A DNA stretch of 64,000 nt from Qipengyuania sp. YIM B01966 (GCF_016461955.1 NZ_JADMNM010000002.1:62001-126000), one strand, 5' to 3'; shown: positions 44,213 through 53,984, counted from the first letter of the stretch. Translations and numbers: made by a program. The notes: generated from the letters alone by a model not told the origin.

Positions 44213-44950
44213 ATGACCGATACCGAGCTTGCCAACATCGCGCTGTTGATTGACGCCGACAACGTGAACCCGGACCACATCGACCCGGTGCTGACCGTGA
44301 TGGCCGAACTGGGGCAGGTGAACATCCGCCGCGCCTACGGCAACTTCGCCAAGACTGCGCTCAGCCGCTGGGCGTCGATCACCAACCGGCTCGGCATCCG
44401 GCCGCATCAGCAATTCGACGTAACGAAGGGCAAGAACGCCACCGACATGGCAATGACCATCGACGCGATCGATCTGCTCTATCAGGGCAAGGTCGATGGC
44501 TTCGGAATTATGTCGTCGGACAGCGATTTCACGCCGCTGGCGACCCGCCTGCGGCAGGATGGGCTGCTGGTCTATGGCTTCGGCAAGGCGACGACTCCGC
44601 CCAGCTTCCGCAATGCCTGCACCCGGTTCATCGATGTCGATGCGCTGGCCGCGGCCGAAACCGATACCCCCGCTGCACCCGACAAGCCCGATCCGCATCC
44701 CGCCGCCGCCGTCGCACAGATCGACGAGGAATTGATCGACCTGCTCGGACAGGCGTGGAAGGCGGCGCGGCGCGACGATAACGGCTTCGCGCTGATGAGC
44801 GAGGTCGGCAATATTGCCGGCAACCGGTCAAGCTTCGATGTGCGCAATTACGGATTCAAGCGCCTGTCGGACCTGTTCGCCGCGCTCGACCAGTTCAAGG
44901 TCGAGCGGCGGGGCGACAACCGGCAGCCTTTCGTCAAGCGCGTACGATAA
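44213..44950 (+). CDS. NYN-domain nuclease with OST-HTH/LOTUS domain
   Basis: A 245-residue protein with an N-terminal NYN (PIN-like) nuclease domain: LLIDADNVNPDH, KNATDMAMTIDAIDL and SSDSDFTPLATRLR give the conserved acidic residues of the active site. The C-terminal 75 residues (LMSEVGNIAGN, NYGFKRLSDLFAALDQFKVE) match an OST-HTH/LOTUS domain, which binds RNA. It is therefore probably an RNA-processing or decay enzyme; its target is unknown. ATG at 44213 has AGGGAA just upstream. A hairpin terminator follows. Confidence 0.88.
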   Translation: MTDTELANIALLIDADNVNPDHIDPVLTVMAELGQVNIRRAYGNFAKTALSRWASITNRLGIRPHQQFDVTKGKNATDMAMTIDAIDLLYQGKVDGFGIMSSDSDFTPLATRLRQDGLLVYGFGKATTPPSFRNACTRFIDVDALAAAETDTPAAPDKPDPHPAAAVAQIDEELIDLLGQAWKAARRDDNGFALMSEVGNIAGNRSSFDVRNYGFKRLSDLFAALDQFKVERRGDNRQPFVKRVR

Positions 44951-44954
44951 CAGA

Positions 44955-44984
44955 AAGGGCGCGACCCGCACAGGCCGCGCCCTT
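44955..44984. terminator. Terminator hairpin between convergent genes
   Basis: AAGGGCGCG (44955-44963) pairs with CGCGCCCTT (44976-44984) across a 12-base loop, 5 bases after the NYN stop and 21 bases before the end of the convergent repeat-protein gene. There is no long T-run on either side, but the A/T ends of the stem give a short one in both directions. Likely a shared bidirectional terminator. Confidence 0.65.
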
Positions 44985-45004
44985 CCAAGTTCCCGTCCGG
45001 GGTC

Positions 45005-46303
45005 TTATTGCGCGGCCGGCGTGGCCGGCGCCGCGGCCTTCTCCGCATAGAGGCTCCACAGGCGGGCAATCGCCTGTCGCGCGCCTTCAACGCGGGCAAA
45101 AGTCGCCTGCGCCTCGGCGTGCTTGCCCTGATATTCCTGCGCAATGCCCAGCCGCGTGAGCACACGGGCAGTATCGGCACCAGGCTTGGTCAAGGCTATG
45201 CGGTAGAGTTCCTCTGCCTTTGCGGGCTGCTCGTTGGCGAGAAAGCTGTCGGCCGCACCAGTCACTTCGGCGGCGGTGGCATTGGCGCCGCGTGCGATGC
45301 GTTCTGACCCCGCGAGATCGCTGCGGTCAGCAGCGAGCCGGCCATTCGCGATCGTTCGCGCTTCGTTGAAGAAGGTCGAATTCGCGTGGATCTTGCCGGC
45401 CGACACGCCCGCAGCAAGCACACGCGCGACTTCGGCCGGAAGCCGCCGGGCATCGGCCGCTTCGATGTAGTCGACGTAATCGCGCTCGTTGCGCATCGCA
45501 TTTGCGCGCGCCGCCAGCCGCATCAGGTCGAGCGTCGCGTGATCGTCAAGCTGGGCGGTGTTGCGCAGGATTGCGATGGCATCGCCCCAGCTGTCGGTCG
45601 ACGGGTAATACCGCACGAGGAGCAGGCTGTAATCCGCCGCTTCGTTGGTAAGGTTAGCGTTGTAGCTCTGCGCCAGGCCGCGCTTGATCCAGCTTTCATC
45701 GACGGTCTGCCCGGCATCGATCCGCGCCTGAATCGCCTGGCGCAGATAACGCGCGCCTTCCGTCGGGTTGTTCTGCGCGAAATAGCTTTCCGCAATCAGC
45801 GGCTGTGCCTCGATGCGGCCATTGGCATGGGCCGCCTCAAGATAGGTGCGCGCGGCCGCCCAATCCTGCGCCTGATAGGCAAGTTGCCCGGCAGCAAGAT
45901 TGTACCGGCCGAGGTTTTCAGAGGCGACCTTGCCGCTGCGCAGCATCATGTCGAGACCCTGGCGCTGAAGACCGGTATCGTTGGCGCGCGTGCCGATATT
46001 GTAGGCCAACCCGCCCAGCGTGTTCAATTCATCCGCGCTCTTGGCGACGGCAAGCACACCCTTGACCTGCGTGGCCAAGGCCGCGGCATCGGCGCCTTCC
46101 TGGCGTGAGGCCTGATCGATCGGCTGCACTGCGGCAAGAAATTCGCGCGACAATTCGCCTGCGGCGCGGTTCTGGCGCTGTTCGCGGGGCTGACGTTGCG
46201 CGTGCGCTGCCGGAGCAAGCGCGGTAACACCGATGGCGGTGCCGGCCGCGAGCGCGATTGCCGCAGCCTTGCGGCCTCGGCCAAGAATCAACAGGGACTT
46301 CAT
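45005..46303 (-). CDS. Secreted tetratricopeptide-like repeat protein
   Basis: A 432-residue exported protein. The signal peptide runs KAAAIALAAGTAIGVTALAP with a cleavage site near AHAQ. The mature part is alpha-helical with TPR/Sel1-like repeats (LAYQAQDWAAARTYLEAAHA, YFAQNNPTEGARYLRQAIQA, LANEQPAKAEELYRIALTKP, GIAQEYQGKHAEAQATFARV). It probably acts as a periplasmic scaffold; no partner is adjacent. ATG at 46303 has GGGAGA upstream; the frame is open further upstream but not conserved in style. Divergent from gyrA. Confidence 0.82.
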   Translation of the reverse strand: MKSLLILGRGRKAAAIALAAGTAIGVTALAPAAHAQRQPREQRQNRAAGELSREFLAAVQPIDQASRQEGADAAALATQVKGVLAVAKSADELNTLGGLAYNIGTRANDTGLQRQGLDMMLRSGKVASENLGRYNLAAGQLAYQAQDWAAARTYLEAAHANGRIEAQPLIAESYFAQNNPTEGARYLRQAIQARIDAGQTVDESWIKRGLAQSYNANLTNEAADYSLLLVRYYPSTDSWGDAIAILRNTAQLDDHATLDLMRLAARANAMRNERDYVDYIEAADARRLPAEVARVLAAGVSAGKIHANSTFFNEARTIANGRLAADRSDLAGSERIARGANATAAEVTGAADSFLANEQPAKAEELYRIALTKPGADTARVLTRLGIAQEYQGKHAEAQATFARVEGARQAIARLWSLYAEKAAAPATPAAQ

Positions 46304-46603
46304 CGATATTCTCCCGAGAGTGGTTCGGAAACCTTGCGAATAGTTGCTGCCACCGGTTCTGTGCGTCGGCGCTGGCGACATTGCAATCGCTTTGCGAATT
46401 GGCGGCTGAACGCCTTTTGAATGGCGCTCCCAGCCACGCTTAACCCTCGGAAAAGCGCCTGGCAGCCAATACACCTACCGAGATGTGGAAAAGGCCGGTT
46501 GGCGGCCGCTTGCCGGGGCGGTTTCTATAGCGGCTGCGGTGCGAATGGCCTAGGCCGATGTGGTGCCCGCACTTCTGCGGCGATCCATGCGAATAGACCT
46601 GAC
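46304..46603. other. 300-base divergent intergenic region before gyrA
   Basis: This gap separates the repeat-protein gene (minus strand) from gyrA (plus strand) and must hold both promoters. I find no clear sigma-70 hexamer pair, no strong hairpin and no credible ORF in it. Frames that cross it are extensions of the two flanking genes without family sequence. Confidence 0.5.
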
Positions 46604-49387
46604 TTGACCGACGCGACCGATACCCTTCCCCCGCCCAACCCGCTGGGCCAGTTCACCCGCATCGACATCGTCGATGAGATGAAGTCGAGCTATCTCGATT
46701 ACGCGATGAGCGTGATCGTCGCCCGCGCGCTGCCCGATGTGCGCGACGGGCTGAAGCCGGTCCATCGCCGCATTCTCTTCGCCAGCCAGGAAGGCGGCTT
46801 TGTCGCCGGGCGCCCTTATCGCAAGAGCGCCAAGATCGTCGGCGACGTGATGGGCAATTATCACCCGCACGGCGACAGTGCGATTTATGACGCGCTGGCG
46901 CGGATGACGCAGGACTGGTCGCTGCGGGTGCCGCTGGTCGATGGTCAGGGCAATTTCGGCAGCATGGACCCCGATCCGCCGGCGTCGATGCGTTATACCG
47001 AGGCGCGGCTGGCGCGGGTGGCCAATACCCTGCTCGACGATCTCGACAAGGATACGGTCGATTTCGTCGACAATTATGACGGCAGCCGGCAGGAACCCAC
47101 CGTGCTGCCGGCACGGTTTCCCAACCTGCTGGTAAATGGCGCGGGCGGGATCGCGGTCGGCATGGCGACCAATGTGCCGCCGCATAATCTGGGCGAGGTC
47201 ATCGATGGCTGCCTCGCCTTTATCGACAATCCGGCAATTACCAGCGAGGAACTTTTTGCGATCATTCCCGGGCCGGATTTCCCCACCGCGCCGCTGATTC
47301 TCGGCAGCGCGGGGGCCAAGGCGGCCTATCTGTCGGGGCGCGGTTCGATCCTCATGCGGGCGCGCCACCAGATCGAGGAAGGCCGCGGCGACCGCCGATC
47401 GATCGTGTTCACCTCGATCCCCTATCAGGTCGGCAAGTCGGGCCTGGTCGAAAAAATGGCCGAAGCCGCCAAGGACAAGCGGATCGAGGGCGTCGCGGAT
47501 ATTCGCGACGAGTCGAACCGCGAAGGCGTGCGCGTGGTCGTCGATCTCAAGCGCGATGCCACGCCTGAGGTGGTATTGAACCAGATCTGGCGGCACACGC
47601 CCGCGCAGGCGAGTTTCTCCGCCAACATGCTCGCGATTCGCGGCGGGCGGCCTGAAGTGTTCAGCCTGCGCGATATCATACAGGCGTTCATCACTTTCCG
47701 CGAGGAGGTGATCACCCGGCGCACCAAGTTCGAACTGAACAAAGCCCGCGACCGCGCGCATATCTTGCTTGGCCTGGTGGTCGCCGTCTCCAACCTCGAC
47801 GAGGTGGTGGCGCTGATCCGCGGCGCCTCGAATCCGGCCGACGCGCGCGCCAAGCTGCTTGCGCGCGAATGGGCGATCGGCGACATCGCGCCCTATATCC
47901 GGCTGGTCGAGGCGATCGAGCCGGATGCCGAGCAGGAGGGCGGCACCTATCGTCTGTCGGAACGGCAGGTGAAGGCCATTCTCGATCTGCGCCTCCACCG
48001 GCTGACTGCGCTCGGCCGCGACGAGATCGGCGACGAGCTCAACACGCTTGCCGCCGCGATCGAGGGCTATCTCGCGATCCTGGCCGACCGGGTGCGCCTC
48101 TATGGCGTGATGCGCGACGAGCTGGTCGAAATCCGCGACACCTACGCCACCCCGCGCGTCAGCGAAATCGCGCCGGCGTGGGATGGGCTGGATGACGAAG
48201 ACCTGATCGAACGCGACGAGATGGTCGTCACCGTCACTCTCGACGGGTATATCAAGCGGACCCCGCTCTCCACCTTCCGCGCGCAGAACCGCGGCGGCAA
48301 GGGCCGCGCCGGCATGGCGACCAAGGAAGAAGACGCGGTGATGGAGATGTTCGTCACCAGCACGCACAACCCGGTGCTGTTCTTCTCCACTGCCGGCAAG
48401 GTCTATCGGCTCAAGGTGTGGAAGCTGCCCGAAGGCGGGCCGGCCACGCGCGGACGCCCGATCGTCAACCTGCTGCCCGCGCTCGATGATGGCGAAACCA
48501 TCGCCACCGTCCTCCCGCTGCCGGAGGACGAGGCAAGCTGGGGCGCGCTCAATGTCGTGTTCGCCACCGCGCGGGGCAATGTTCGCCGCAACAGCATGGA
48601 TGCCTTTGCGAACATTCCTAGCAACGGCAAATTCGCTATGCGGTTTGACGACGATAGCGCCGACCGGCTGATTGGCGTTGCGCTGACGCAGCCGGGTGAC
48701 GACATCCTGCTCGCCTCCAAATGCGGCAAGGCGATCCGCTTCCCGGCCGACGATGTGCGCGAATTCCAGAGCCGCACCTCCACAGGCGTGCGCGGAATGC
48801 TGCTCAAGGGTGATGACGAGGTGATCTCGCTCTCGATCCTGCAACGCGGCGGGATGCGCGATCAGGAAGAGCGCGAGGAGTATCTGCGCTTTGCCCCATG
48901 GAAGCCGGAGAAGGATGGCGAAATGCGCGACCAGGCGCGCTTTGCCGAATTGCGCGAGCGCGAGCAGTTCATCCTCACCGTCTGCGCCAATGGCTTCGGC
49001 AAGCTGTCCTCGGCCTATGGATATCGGCGCACGAGCCGTGGCGGTCAGGGCATCACCAATATCGACAATATCGAACGCAACGGGCCAGTCGTGGCCAGCT
49101 TCCCGGCGACGCAGGCCGACCAGCTGATGCTGGTGACCGATCAGGCCAAGCTGATCCGTCTGCCCCTCGCGAGCCTGCGGGTCATCGGGCGCGGCTCAGC
49201 GGGCGTGCGGCTGTTCAAGGTGGCCGACGGCGAACAGGTTGTCAGCGCGGTCCGGCTCGACGAAGAAGAAGCGCCCGAGAACGCTGCGGAAGAGGCGATC
49301 GCGGAGGAGATGGTCGGCCGCACCGCGACCGAGGTGGCGGTCGACGATCAGCCCGACCGCGACGATCCGCCGCCCGCCGACGCCTGA
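46604..49387 (+). CDS. gyrA: DNA gyrase subunit A
   Basis: Type II topoisomerase subunit that introduces negative supercoils. It has the breakage-reunion domain (SSYLDYAMSVIVARALPDVR, the quinolone-resistance region HPHGDSAIYDALARM with the susceptible-type Ser and Asp, active Tyr in RYTEARL), a coiled coil, and a C-terminal wrapping domain whose GyrA box reads QNRGGKG. The C-terminal box and six-blade length identify GyrA rather than ParC. The chosen start is TTG at 46604, giving MTDATDTLPPPNPLGQF and 927 residues; no ATG lies near. The last 40 bases overlap the YhhN-family gene on the other strand. Confidence 0.93.
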   Translation: MTDATDTLPPPNPLGQFTRIDIVDEMKSSYLDYAMSVIVARALPDVRDGLKPVHRRILFASQEGGFVAGRPYRKSAKIVGDVMGNYHPHGDSAIYDALARMTQDWSLRVPLVDGQGNFGSMDPDPPASMRYTEARLARVANTLLDDLDKDTVDFVDNYDGSRQEPTVLPARFPNLLVNGAGGIAVGMATNVPPHNLGEVIDGCLAFIDNPAITSEELFAIIPGPDFPTAPLILGSAGAKAAYLSGRGSILMRARHQIEEGRGDRRSIVFTSIPYQVGKSGLVEKMAEAAKDKRIEGVADIRDESNREGVRVVVDLKRDATPEVVLNQIWRHTPAQASFSANMLAIRGGRPEVFSLRDIIQAFITFREEVITRRTKFELNKARDRAHILLGLVVAVSNLDEVVALIRGASNPADARAKLLAREWAIGDIAPYIRLVEAIEPDAEQEGGTYRLSERQVKAILDLRLHRLTALGRDEIGDELNTLAAAIEGYLAILADRVRLYGVMRDELVEIRDTYATPRVSEIAPAWDGLDDEDLIERDEMVVTVTLDGYIKRTPLSTFRAQNRGGKGRAGMATKEEDAVMEMFVTSTHNPVLFFSTAGKVYRLKVWKLPEGGPATRGRPIVNLLPALDDGETIATVLPLPEDEASWGALNVVFATARGNVRRNSMDAFANIPSNGKFAMRFDDDSADRLIGVALTQPGDDILLASKCGKAIRFPADDVREFQSRTSTGVRGMLLKGDDEVISLSILQRGGMRDQEEREEYLRFAPWKPEKDGEMRDQARFAELREREQFILTVCANGFGKLSSAYGYRRTSRGGQGITNIDNIERNGPVVASFPATQADQLMLVTDQAKLIRLPLASLRVIGRGSAGVRLFKVADGEQVVSAVRLDEEEAPENAAEEAIAEEMVGRTATEVAVDDQPDRDDPPPADA

Positions 49388-50028
49388 CGGGCGGCGGCGA
49401 TCACGCCCGTCGCGATAAGAAATTGCCCGCCATAATAAAGCGGCCAGACCAGCCAGTCGGCCAGCGCCGTGGCCTGCCCGGCTGCGCGCGCGAAGATCAA
49501 CAGGTCTGACACGACGAACAGGACGGCGCCGATGCCGACCCGGTAACGGCTGTAGCGGCTGAGCCACGCCGCCCCCGCCATCGCGCCAAGGCCGGTGGCA
49601 TAGAGCGCCACCAGCGGATCGCGCGTCAGCCACCAGCCCAATAGCGGCGGGATCAGCAGCAGCGCGGTGGCGGCGGCTTTCTGGCTAGCGGCAGGGTCGG
49701 GCCGGCGCTGGGATCGATAGAGCCAGATCGCGACGAGGTGCCCTGCCAGAAAAATCGCCGCGCCTGCTTCCAGCGACAGTTCCAGCACCATGTCGGCCAC
49801 GGCCCCAAGCACGAGGATGGCGGCGAGCATCTTGCGCTCGCGCCCAGCGGGCCCCGCCTGCCAGGCCCATAGTGCGAGCAGGGCAACGCCGCTGCCCTTG
49901 AGCGCGATCAATACCCCATCGGGCCACGGTTGGCGGGCGACGACGTAATAAAGCGCGGCGCCAAGCACGCTCGCAAACAGCCAGCTACCGTGCCTGTCGA
50001 ACGTGTGCACTGCCCTTACCCCCGCCAT
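49348..50028 (-). CDS. YhhN/TMEM86 family membrane protein (lysoplasmalogenase-like)
   Basis: Integral membrane protein of about 226 residues with some eight hydrophobic helices (ALKGSGVALLALWAWQAG, KMLAAILVLGAVADMVLEL, AGAAIFLAGHLVAIWLY, AVLFVVSDLLIFARA). The conserved acidic positions of the family are visible in GAVADMVLEL and VVSDLLIF. Animal TMEM86B hydrolyses lysoplasmalogens; the bacterial role is unproven. ATG at 50028 is preferred; GTG at 50040 is also open. It overlaps the gyrA 3' end by 40 bases and is divergent from trmFO. Confidence 0.85.
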   Translation of the reverse strand: MAGVRAVHTFDRHGSWLFASVLGAALYYVVARQPWPDGVLIALKGSGVALLALWAWQAGPAGRERKMLAAILVLGAVADMVLELSLEAGAAIFLAGHLVAIWLYRSQRRPDPAASQKAAATALLLIPPLLGWWLTRDPLVALYATGLGAMAGAAWLSRYSRYRVGIGAVLFVVSDLLIFARAAGQATALADWLVWPLYYGGQFLIATGVIAAARQASAGGGSSRSG

Positions 50029-50084
50029 TCCCTCGCCCACGCTTGGCCTTGAACAGCCCGGCTCGCAAGCGCTAGGCGCGGGCT

Positions 50085-51428
50085 ATGACGCATGATGTGC
50101 ATATTATCGGCGGCGGGCTCGCCGGCAGTGAAGCGGCCTGGCAGCTTGGCCGGCGCGGTGTCCGCGTGCGCCTCTCCGAAATGCGCGGCAGCGGGACCAC
50201 CACGCCTGCCCATCAGGGCGATGGTCTGGCCGAACTGGTCTGCTCCAACAGCTTCCGCTCGGACGATGACGAGCGCAACGCGGTCGGCCTGCTGCACCAT
50301 GAAATGCGCCAACTCGATTCGCTGATCATGCGCGCGGGCGAAGTGGCGCGTGTGGCGGCGGGCTCCGCCATGGCGGTCGATCGCGACGTATTCTCGGCCG
50401 AAGTCGCCCGTGAACTGAACGCGTTGCCCACGGTTTCGGTCGTGCGCGAGCGGGTGGATCGCCTGCCCCATGCCGGGCTCACCATCGTTGCGACCGGGCC
50501 GCTCACCGCCGAGGAGCTGGCGCAAAGCATTGTCGCCGCAACCGGCGAGGATCGGCTCGCCTTCTTCGACGCCATCGCCCCGATCGTGCACCGCGACAGC
50601 ATCGACATGGATGTGTGCTGGTTCCAGAGCCGCTGGAACAAGGGCGACGGCAAGGATTACATCAACTGCCCGATGACCCGCGAACAATACGCGGCCTTCC
50701 ATCAGGGTCTGCTCGACGGCGAAAAAACCGAATTCCGCGAATGGGAAGCTAGCACTCCCTACTTCGAAGGGTGTATGCCGATCGAGGTGATGGCCGCGCG
50801 CGGGTTCGACACCCTGCGGTTCGGCCCGATGAAGCCGGTCGGACTGGACGACCCGCGGACCGCGACACCCGAATTTCCCCAAGGCCGCTGGCCCCACGCG
50901 GTGGTGCAATTGCGGCAGGACAACAAGCTCGGCACGCTGTGGAACATGGTCGGGTTCCAGACCAAGCTCAAATATTCAGCGCAGGTCGAACTGTTTCGGA
51001 CGATCCCGGGGCTGGAAAAGGCCGAATTCGCACGGCTGGGCGGCTTGCATCGCAACACCTTTCTCAATTCGCCGACGCTGCTTGACCGGCAGTTACGGCT
51101 GCGGGCGGCGCCGCATATCCGCTTTGCCGGCCAGATCACGGGGTGCGAAGGGTACGTCGAAAGCGGCGCGGTGGGGTTGCTGGCAGGAATAATGACCGCG
51201 TGCGAACTGACGGGGCGATCATGGCAGGCACCCCCGCGGACGACGGCGCTCGGTGCCTTGCTGGCGCATATCACCGGCGACGCCGAGGCGGACAGCTACC
51301 AGCCGATGAACATCAATTTCGGGCTGTTCCCGCCCCTGCCGGACATACGCAAGAAGGCGCGCAAGGAAGCGTACACTGCACGCGCGAAAGCTGATCTCGG
51401 CGCCTGGCAGGCCGCGATCGCCGCTTAA
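50085..51428 (+). CDS. trmFO: TrmFO, folate/FAD-dependent tRNA (uracil-54-C5) methyltransferase
   Basis: Makes ribothymidine at position 54 of tRNA using methylene-tetrahydrofolate and FADH2. It has the N-terminal FAD motif [20 protein letters not shown], the TrmFO signature [17 protein letters not shown] with the catalytic-region Cys, [13 protein letters not shown], and the C-terminal FAD loop [20 protein letters not shown]. 447 residues. Start ATG at 50085. Its stop region overlaps the EF-hand gene by 4 bases on the other strand. Confidence 0.96.
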   Translation: MTHDVHIIGGGLAGSEAAWQLGRRGVRVRLSEMRGSGTTTPAHQGDGLAELVCSNSFRSDDDERNAVGLLHHEMRQLDSLIMRAGEVARVAAGSAMAVDRDVFSAEVARELNALPTVSVVRERVDRLPHAGLTIVATGPLTAEELAQSIVAATGEDRLAFFDAIAPIVHRDSIDMDVCWFQSRWNKGDGKDYINCPMTREQYAAFHQGLLDGEKTEFREWEASTPYFEGCMPIEVMAARGFDTLRFGPMKPVGLDDPRTATPEFPQGRWPHAVVQLRQDNKLGTLWNMVGFQTKLKYSAQVELFRTIPGLEKAEFARLGGLHRNTFLNSPTLLDRQLRLRAAPHIRFAGQITGCEGYVESGAVGLLAGIMTACELTGRSWQAPPRTTALGALLAHITGDAEADSYQPMNINFGLFPPLPDIRKKARKEAYTARAKADLGAWQAAIAA

Positions 51429-51892
51429 CAGCGGCAGGCCGGACGCGCGGCCGGCTTGGGCGCGGTGGAGGCAAATTCGGCCTGGCTCAGTTCGCGATCG
51501 CGGTTCCGGTCGGCCTTGTCGAACTTGTCGACCGTAGCCACCGCCCACTCCTCGAATGTCAGCAGGTTATTCCCGTCCTTGTCGAGCTTGCGGAAGGCTG
51601 CGCTCCGCGTCGAGAGCATCTCGCTGCGCGTGACCCTGAGGTCGCGATTGCGATCATAGCGAAAGAATCGGCGCTGCTCACGGGTCAGTTCGGTCGCCTC
51701 GGGCGGCGACGGGCCGCGTAATGTGCCGGGATCGGCAATCGGCAGCTCCTCGGGTCCCGGCGTAGGGAGCGCTGCGGCGGGCGGGGGTGCCGCCTCCTCG
51801 ACCTGCGCCCTTCCCTGCCACCAGAACAGCCCGACGCTGAGGAGGAGCAGCGAGAGAAAACCGCCGAGTATGAAATTGCGCGTACCCGTCAC
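51425..51892 (-). CDS. EF-hand calcium-binding protein with N-terminal anchor
   Basis: A 155-residue envelope protein. It begins with an uncleaved or signal helix ([19 protein letters not shown]), a Pro/Ala-rich spacer, then three EF-hand loops: [24 protein letters not shown] and [12 protein letters not shown], each with the Asp/Asn spacing for calcium. The start is GTG at 51892, overlapping the end of the upstream phytoene-synthase-like gene without gap, so the two are co-transcribed. The role of the calcium binding is unknown. Confidence 0.85.
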   Translation of the reverse strand: MTGTRNFILGGFLSLLLLSVGLFWWQGRAQVEEAAPPPAAALPTPGPEELPIADPGTLRGPSPPEATELTREQRRFFRYDRNRDLRVTRSEMLSTRSAAFRKLDKDGNNLLTFEEWAVATVDKFDKADRNRDRELSQAEFASTAPKPAARPACRC

Positions 51893-52540
51893 CTAATTCT
51901 CCTGCCAGCGATAGGGTTGGCCCAGTATCGTCAGCCGTAATGCTTCACCCAAACGTGGCGCCTTGCCCTGTATCGCTGACAGCCGCCGCAATGTCAGTCC
52001 TTCGAGAATGGACATCCACCGTAAGGCGCGCGGAAGCTTGCTGCCGGCCTGCTGAACCAAAAGGTCAATCGCCGCCTGGCTTTCGCGCGGGTCAGAAACG
52101 TGAATAGCGAAATCGGCCAGCGCCCACCGCGTACCGGCAGCCGCCGCCGCCAAAGGTTCGCCCGTACCGCTGAGCCCGGCGGCCCACGTCCAGCCCTTTG
52201 CGCGGTGCTGCGCAAACAGCCTTATATCCGCCGCCGTCAGTTGCTCCTGAAGAAGCAATTCCCATCCCTCGGCAAGATCCCGTAATGTGGCGGTAGGATA
52301 CCCTGCCTCTGCCAGCCTGCGGAGCACTGGTGGCGCCTCCGGGGGTACCGAACCTGCGCCCAACACCTCGCGCCACCAGGCAAGCTTCAATTGCTTCAAA
52401 CCCGTTTCGGCCTCGCGGCGAACGATCTCGCCCAGCGTGCGATCAAGCTCGAACAGGCTGGCGATTGCCCCACGCTGGTGCGCCGGGGCAAAGGCCAAGG
52501 CGAGCTGTTGCTCAGGCGTGAGAGGCGGCGCAACCGACAC
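51893..52540 (-). CDS. Squalene/phytoene-synthase-like protein, likely non-catalytic
   Basis: A 215-residue member of the trans-isoprenyl synthase superfamily, recognised by QLKLAWWREVL and the helical pattern LFELDRTLGEIVRREAETGL. It is shorter than true synthases (about 280-350) and I cannot find the two Asp-rich DxxxD motifs needed for prenyl diphosphate binding. It is closer to the NDUFAF6-like branch, which in eukaryotes assists complex I assembly. The start is GTG at 52540. Upstream of the EF-hand gene. Confidence 0.7.
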   Translation of the reverse strand: MSVAPPLTPEQQLALAFAPAHQRGAIASLFELDRTLGEIVRREAETGLKQLKLAWWREVLGAGSVPPEAPPVLRRLAEAGYPTATLRDLAEGWELLLQEQLTAADIRLFAQHRAKGWTWAAGLSGTGEPLAAAAAGTRWALADFAIHVSDPRESQAAIDLLVQQAGSKLPRALRWMSILEGLTLRRLSAIQGKAPRLGEALRLTILGQPYRWQEN

Positions 52541-52673
52541 ATCGGCGCCCTGTTACGACCCATGTAAGCTGTCAAGGCAAACGGCCGGCTTGCAGAATGT
52601 TAACCTTTTGCTTTCGTTTTCCGGATACTTGCACGGTGTAGGGCGCGCAGGTTGCAGAAGGAACGTGACGAGC

Positions 52674-53984
52674 ATGATGTCCGCGATCAGCACCCGCTTT
52701 CTGCGCAAATTTCGCCGAAACGTCAGTGGCAACACAACGATGCTAGTCGCGTTCGGCATGCCTGCCCTGATCGGCGGGGCCGGGCTGGCCACGGATTTTT
52801 CGCAATACTACATGTGGAAGCGCGAAATGCAGCATGCGGCCGACCAGGCGGCGATAGCCGGCGCATTTGCTCTCGCCGGCGAGAAGGACGAGCTCTATGC
52901 TGACCGCGCGGCGCAGGAATTCGCGCATAATCTCGACAACACGACCGAGTTCGTCTCTGACCCGACAATCAATCTCGTCGATTATGCCGGGGGCGAGAAC
53001 AATGCCGTTGCGGTGACCGCCACGGCGTCGCGCTCACTGCCATTCAGCTCGTTCCTGACCCGTTCGCCTCTCGTTGTCTCGGTATCGGCCCAGGCCACAT
53101 GGCGGCGCGGCGATTCGTTTGCGGCGTGCGTCAAAGCGCTCGCCACCGATGGCGTCGGGGTCGACATTCACAACGGCGCAACCGTTAACGCGCGTTGCGG
53201 GATTGCCGCTTTGTCGTGCGACAATTCTGACGCCGACGGCGATAACGGCCATGCGATCATCATTGGTGACAATGCCACCATCGAGGCAGACTCGATCGCC
53301 GCATGCGGATCGATCCAGGCGCCCGACGGACTCGCCGTGCATGAAGGCGTACGCGGTCTGGAAGACGAGTTCGCCGATCTGCCCACCCCACAGCCGCAGG
53401 ATCCGCGCCGCAAGTCGCTCGATTGCAGCAAGGGCAAGGTGAAGGTCGCGGCACCGGCCCCCGGCGTTTATTCAAGCTTCGTAGCGCAGTGCAACGTCAC
53501 CATGGCGCCCGGTATTTACGTCATCGATGGCGGCGTGCTCGACCTCAGCACGAATTATAGCGTGACCGGAACGGGCATCATGTTCGTCCTGAAGAATGGT
53601 GCGCAGATGAAGCTGGGCGGAACGGGCAATGCTGGCCCGATATCGCTCACCCCGATTACCGCGTCGCAAATGGTCGGCACGGTCAACGCGCCATATGCGG
53701 AACGGTATCAGGGTATCCTGGTGTTCGAGGACAAGAGCAATACGCTGAGCGGCGGGCACAAGCATATCATCAACGGCAATACGCAGGGCACGATCGAAGG
53801 GCTGATCTACACGCCCAGGAACACCATGCGCATCAACGGCGGAGCGCGCGTGTCCGGCTCCTGTCTGCTCTTGTCGGCAAACCGGGTGGAGATCGGCGGT
53901 AATGCCCACCTCAGCACATTTTGCCCGACGGACGATTCGCTGAGCGGCGGCTACGTCCGCGGCGGAGTACGGTTGGTCGCCTGA
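52674..53984 (+). CDS. TadG-type protein with beta-helix-like C-terminal domain
   Basis: Envelope protein of 436 residues. It opens with the TadE/TadG N-terminal region: RFLRKFRRNVSGNTTMLVAF, then a hydrophobic prepilin-like helix GMPALIGGAGLATDFSQYYM and an amphipathic helix AADQAAIAGAFALAGEKD. The C-terminal half is a repetitive beta-rich domain with Cys pairs (PGIYVIDGGVLDLSTNYSV, GTIEGLIYTPRNTMRINGGA, CLLLSANRVEIGGNA) resembling DUF7305-type domains of exported proteins. ATG at 52674 is preferred over GTG at 52665, based on AAGGA spacing. First of six linked Tad-type genes; its stop overlaps the next ATG. Confidence 0.8.
   Translation: MMSAISTRFLRKFRRNVSGNTTMLVAFGMPALIGGAGLATDFSQYYMWKREMQHAADQAAIAGAFALAGEKDELYADRAAQEFAHNLDNTTEFVSDPTINLVDYAGGENNAVAVTATASRSLPFSSFLTRSPLVVSVSAQATWRRGDSFAACVKALATDGVGVDIHNGATVNARCGIAALSCDNSDADGDNGHAIIIGDNATIEADSIAACGSIQAPDGLAVHEGVRGLEDEFADLPTPQPQDPRRKSLDCSKGKVKVAAPAPGVYSSFVAQCNVTMAPGIYVIDGGVLDLSTNYSVTGTGIMFVLKNGAQMKLGGTGNAGPISLTPITASQMVGTVNAPYAERYQGILVFEDKSNTLSGGHKHIINGNTQGTIEGLIYTPRNTMRINGGARVSGSCLLLSANRVEIGGNAHLSTFCPTDDSLSGGYVRGGVRLVA

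Noticed and set aside
46550-48844. 764-codon minus-strand open frame opposite gyrA
   Set aside because: It lies wholly within unmistakable gyrA sequence; its length reflects third-position GC bias of the opposite strand.
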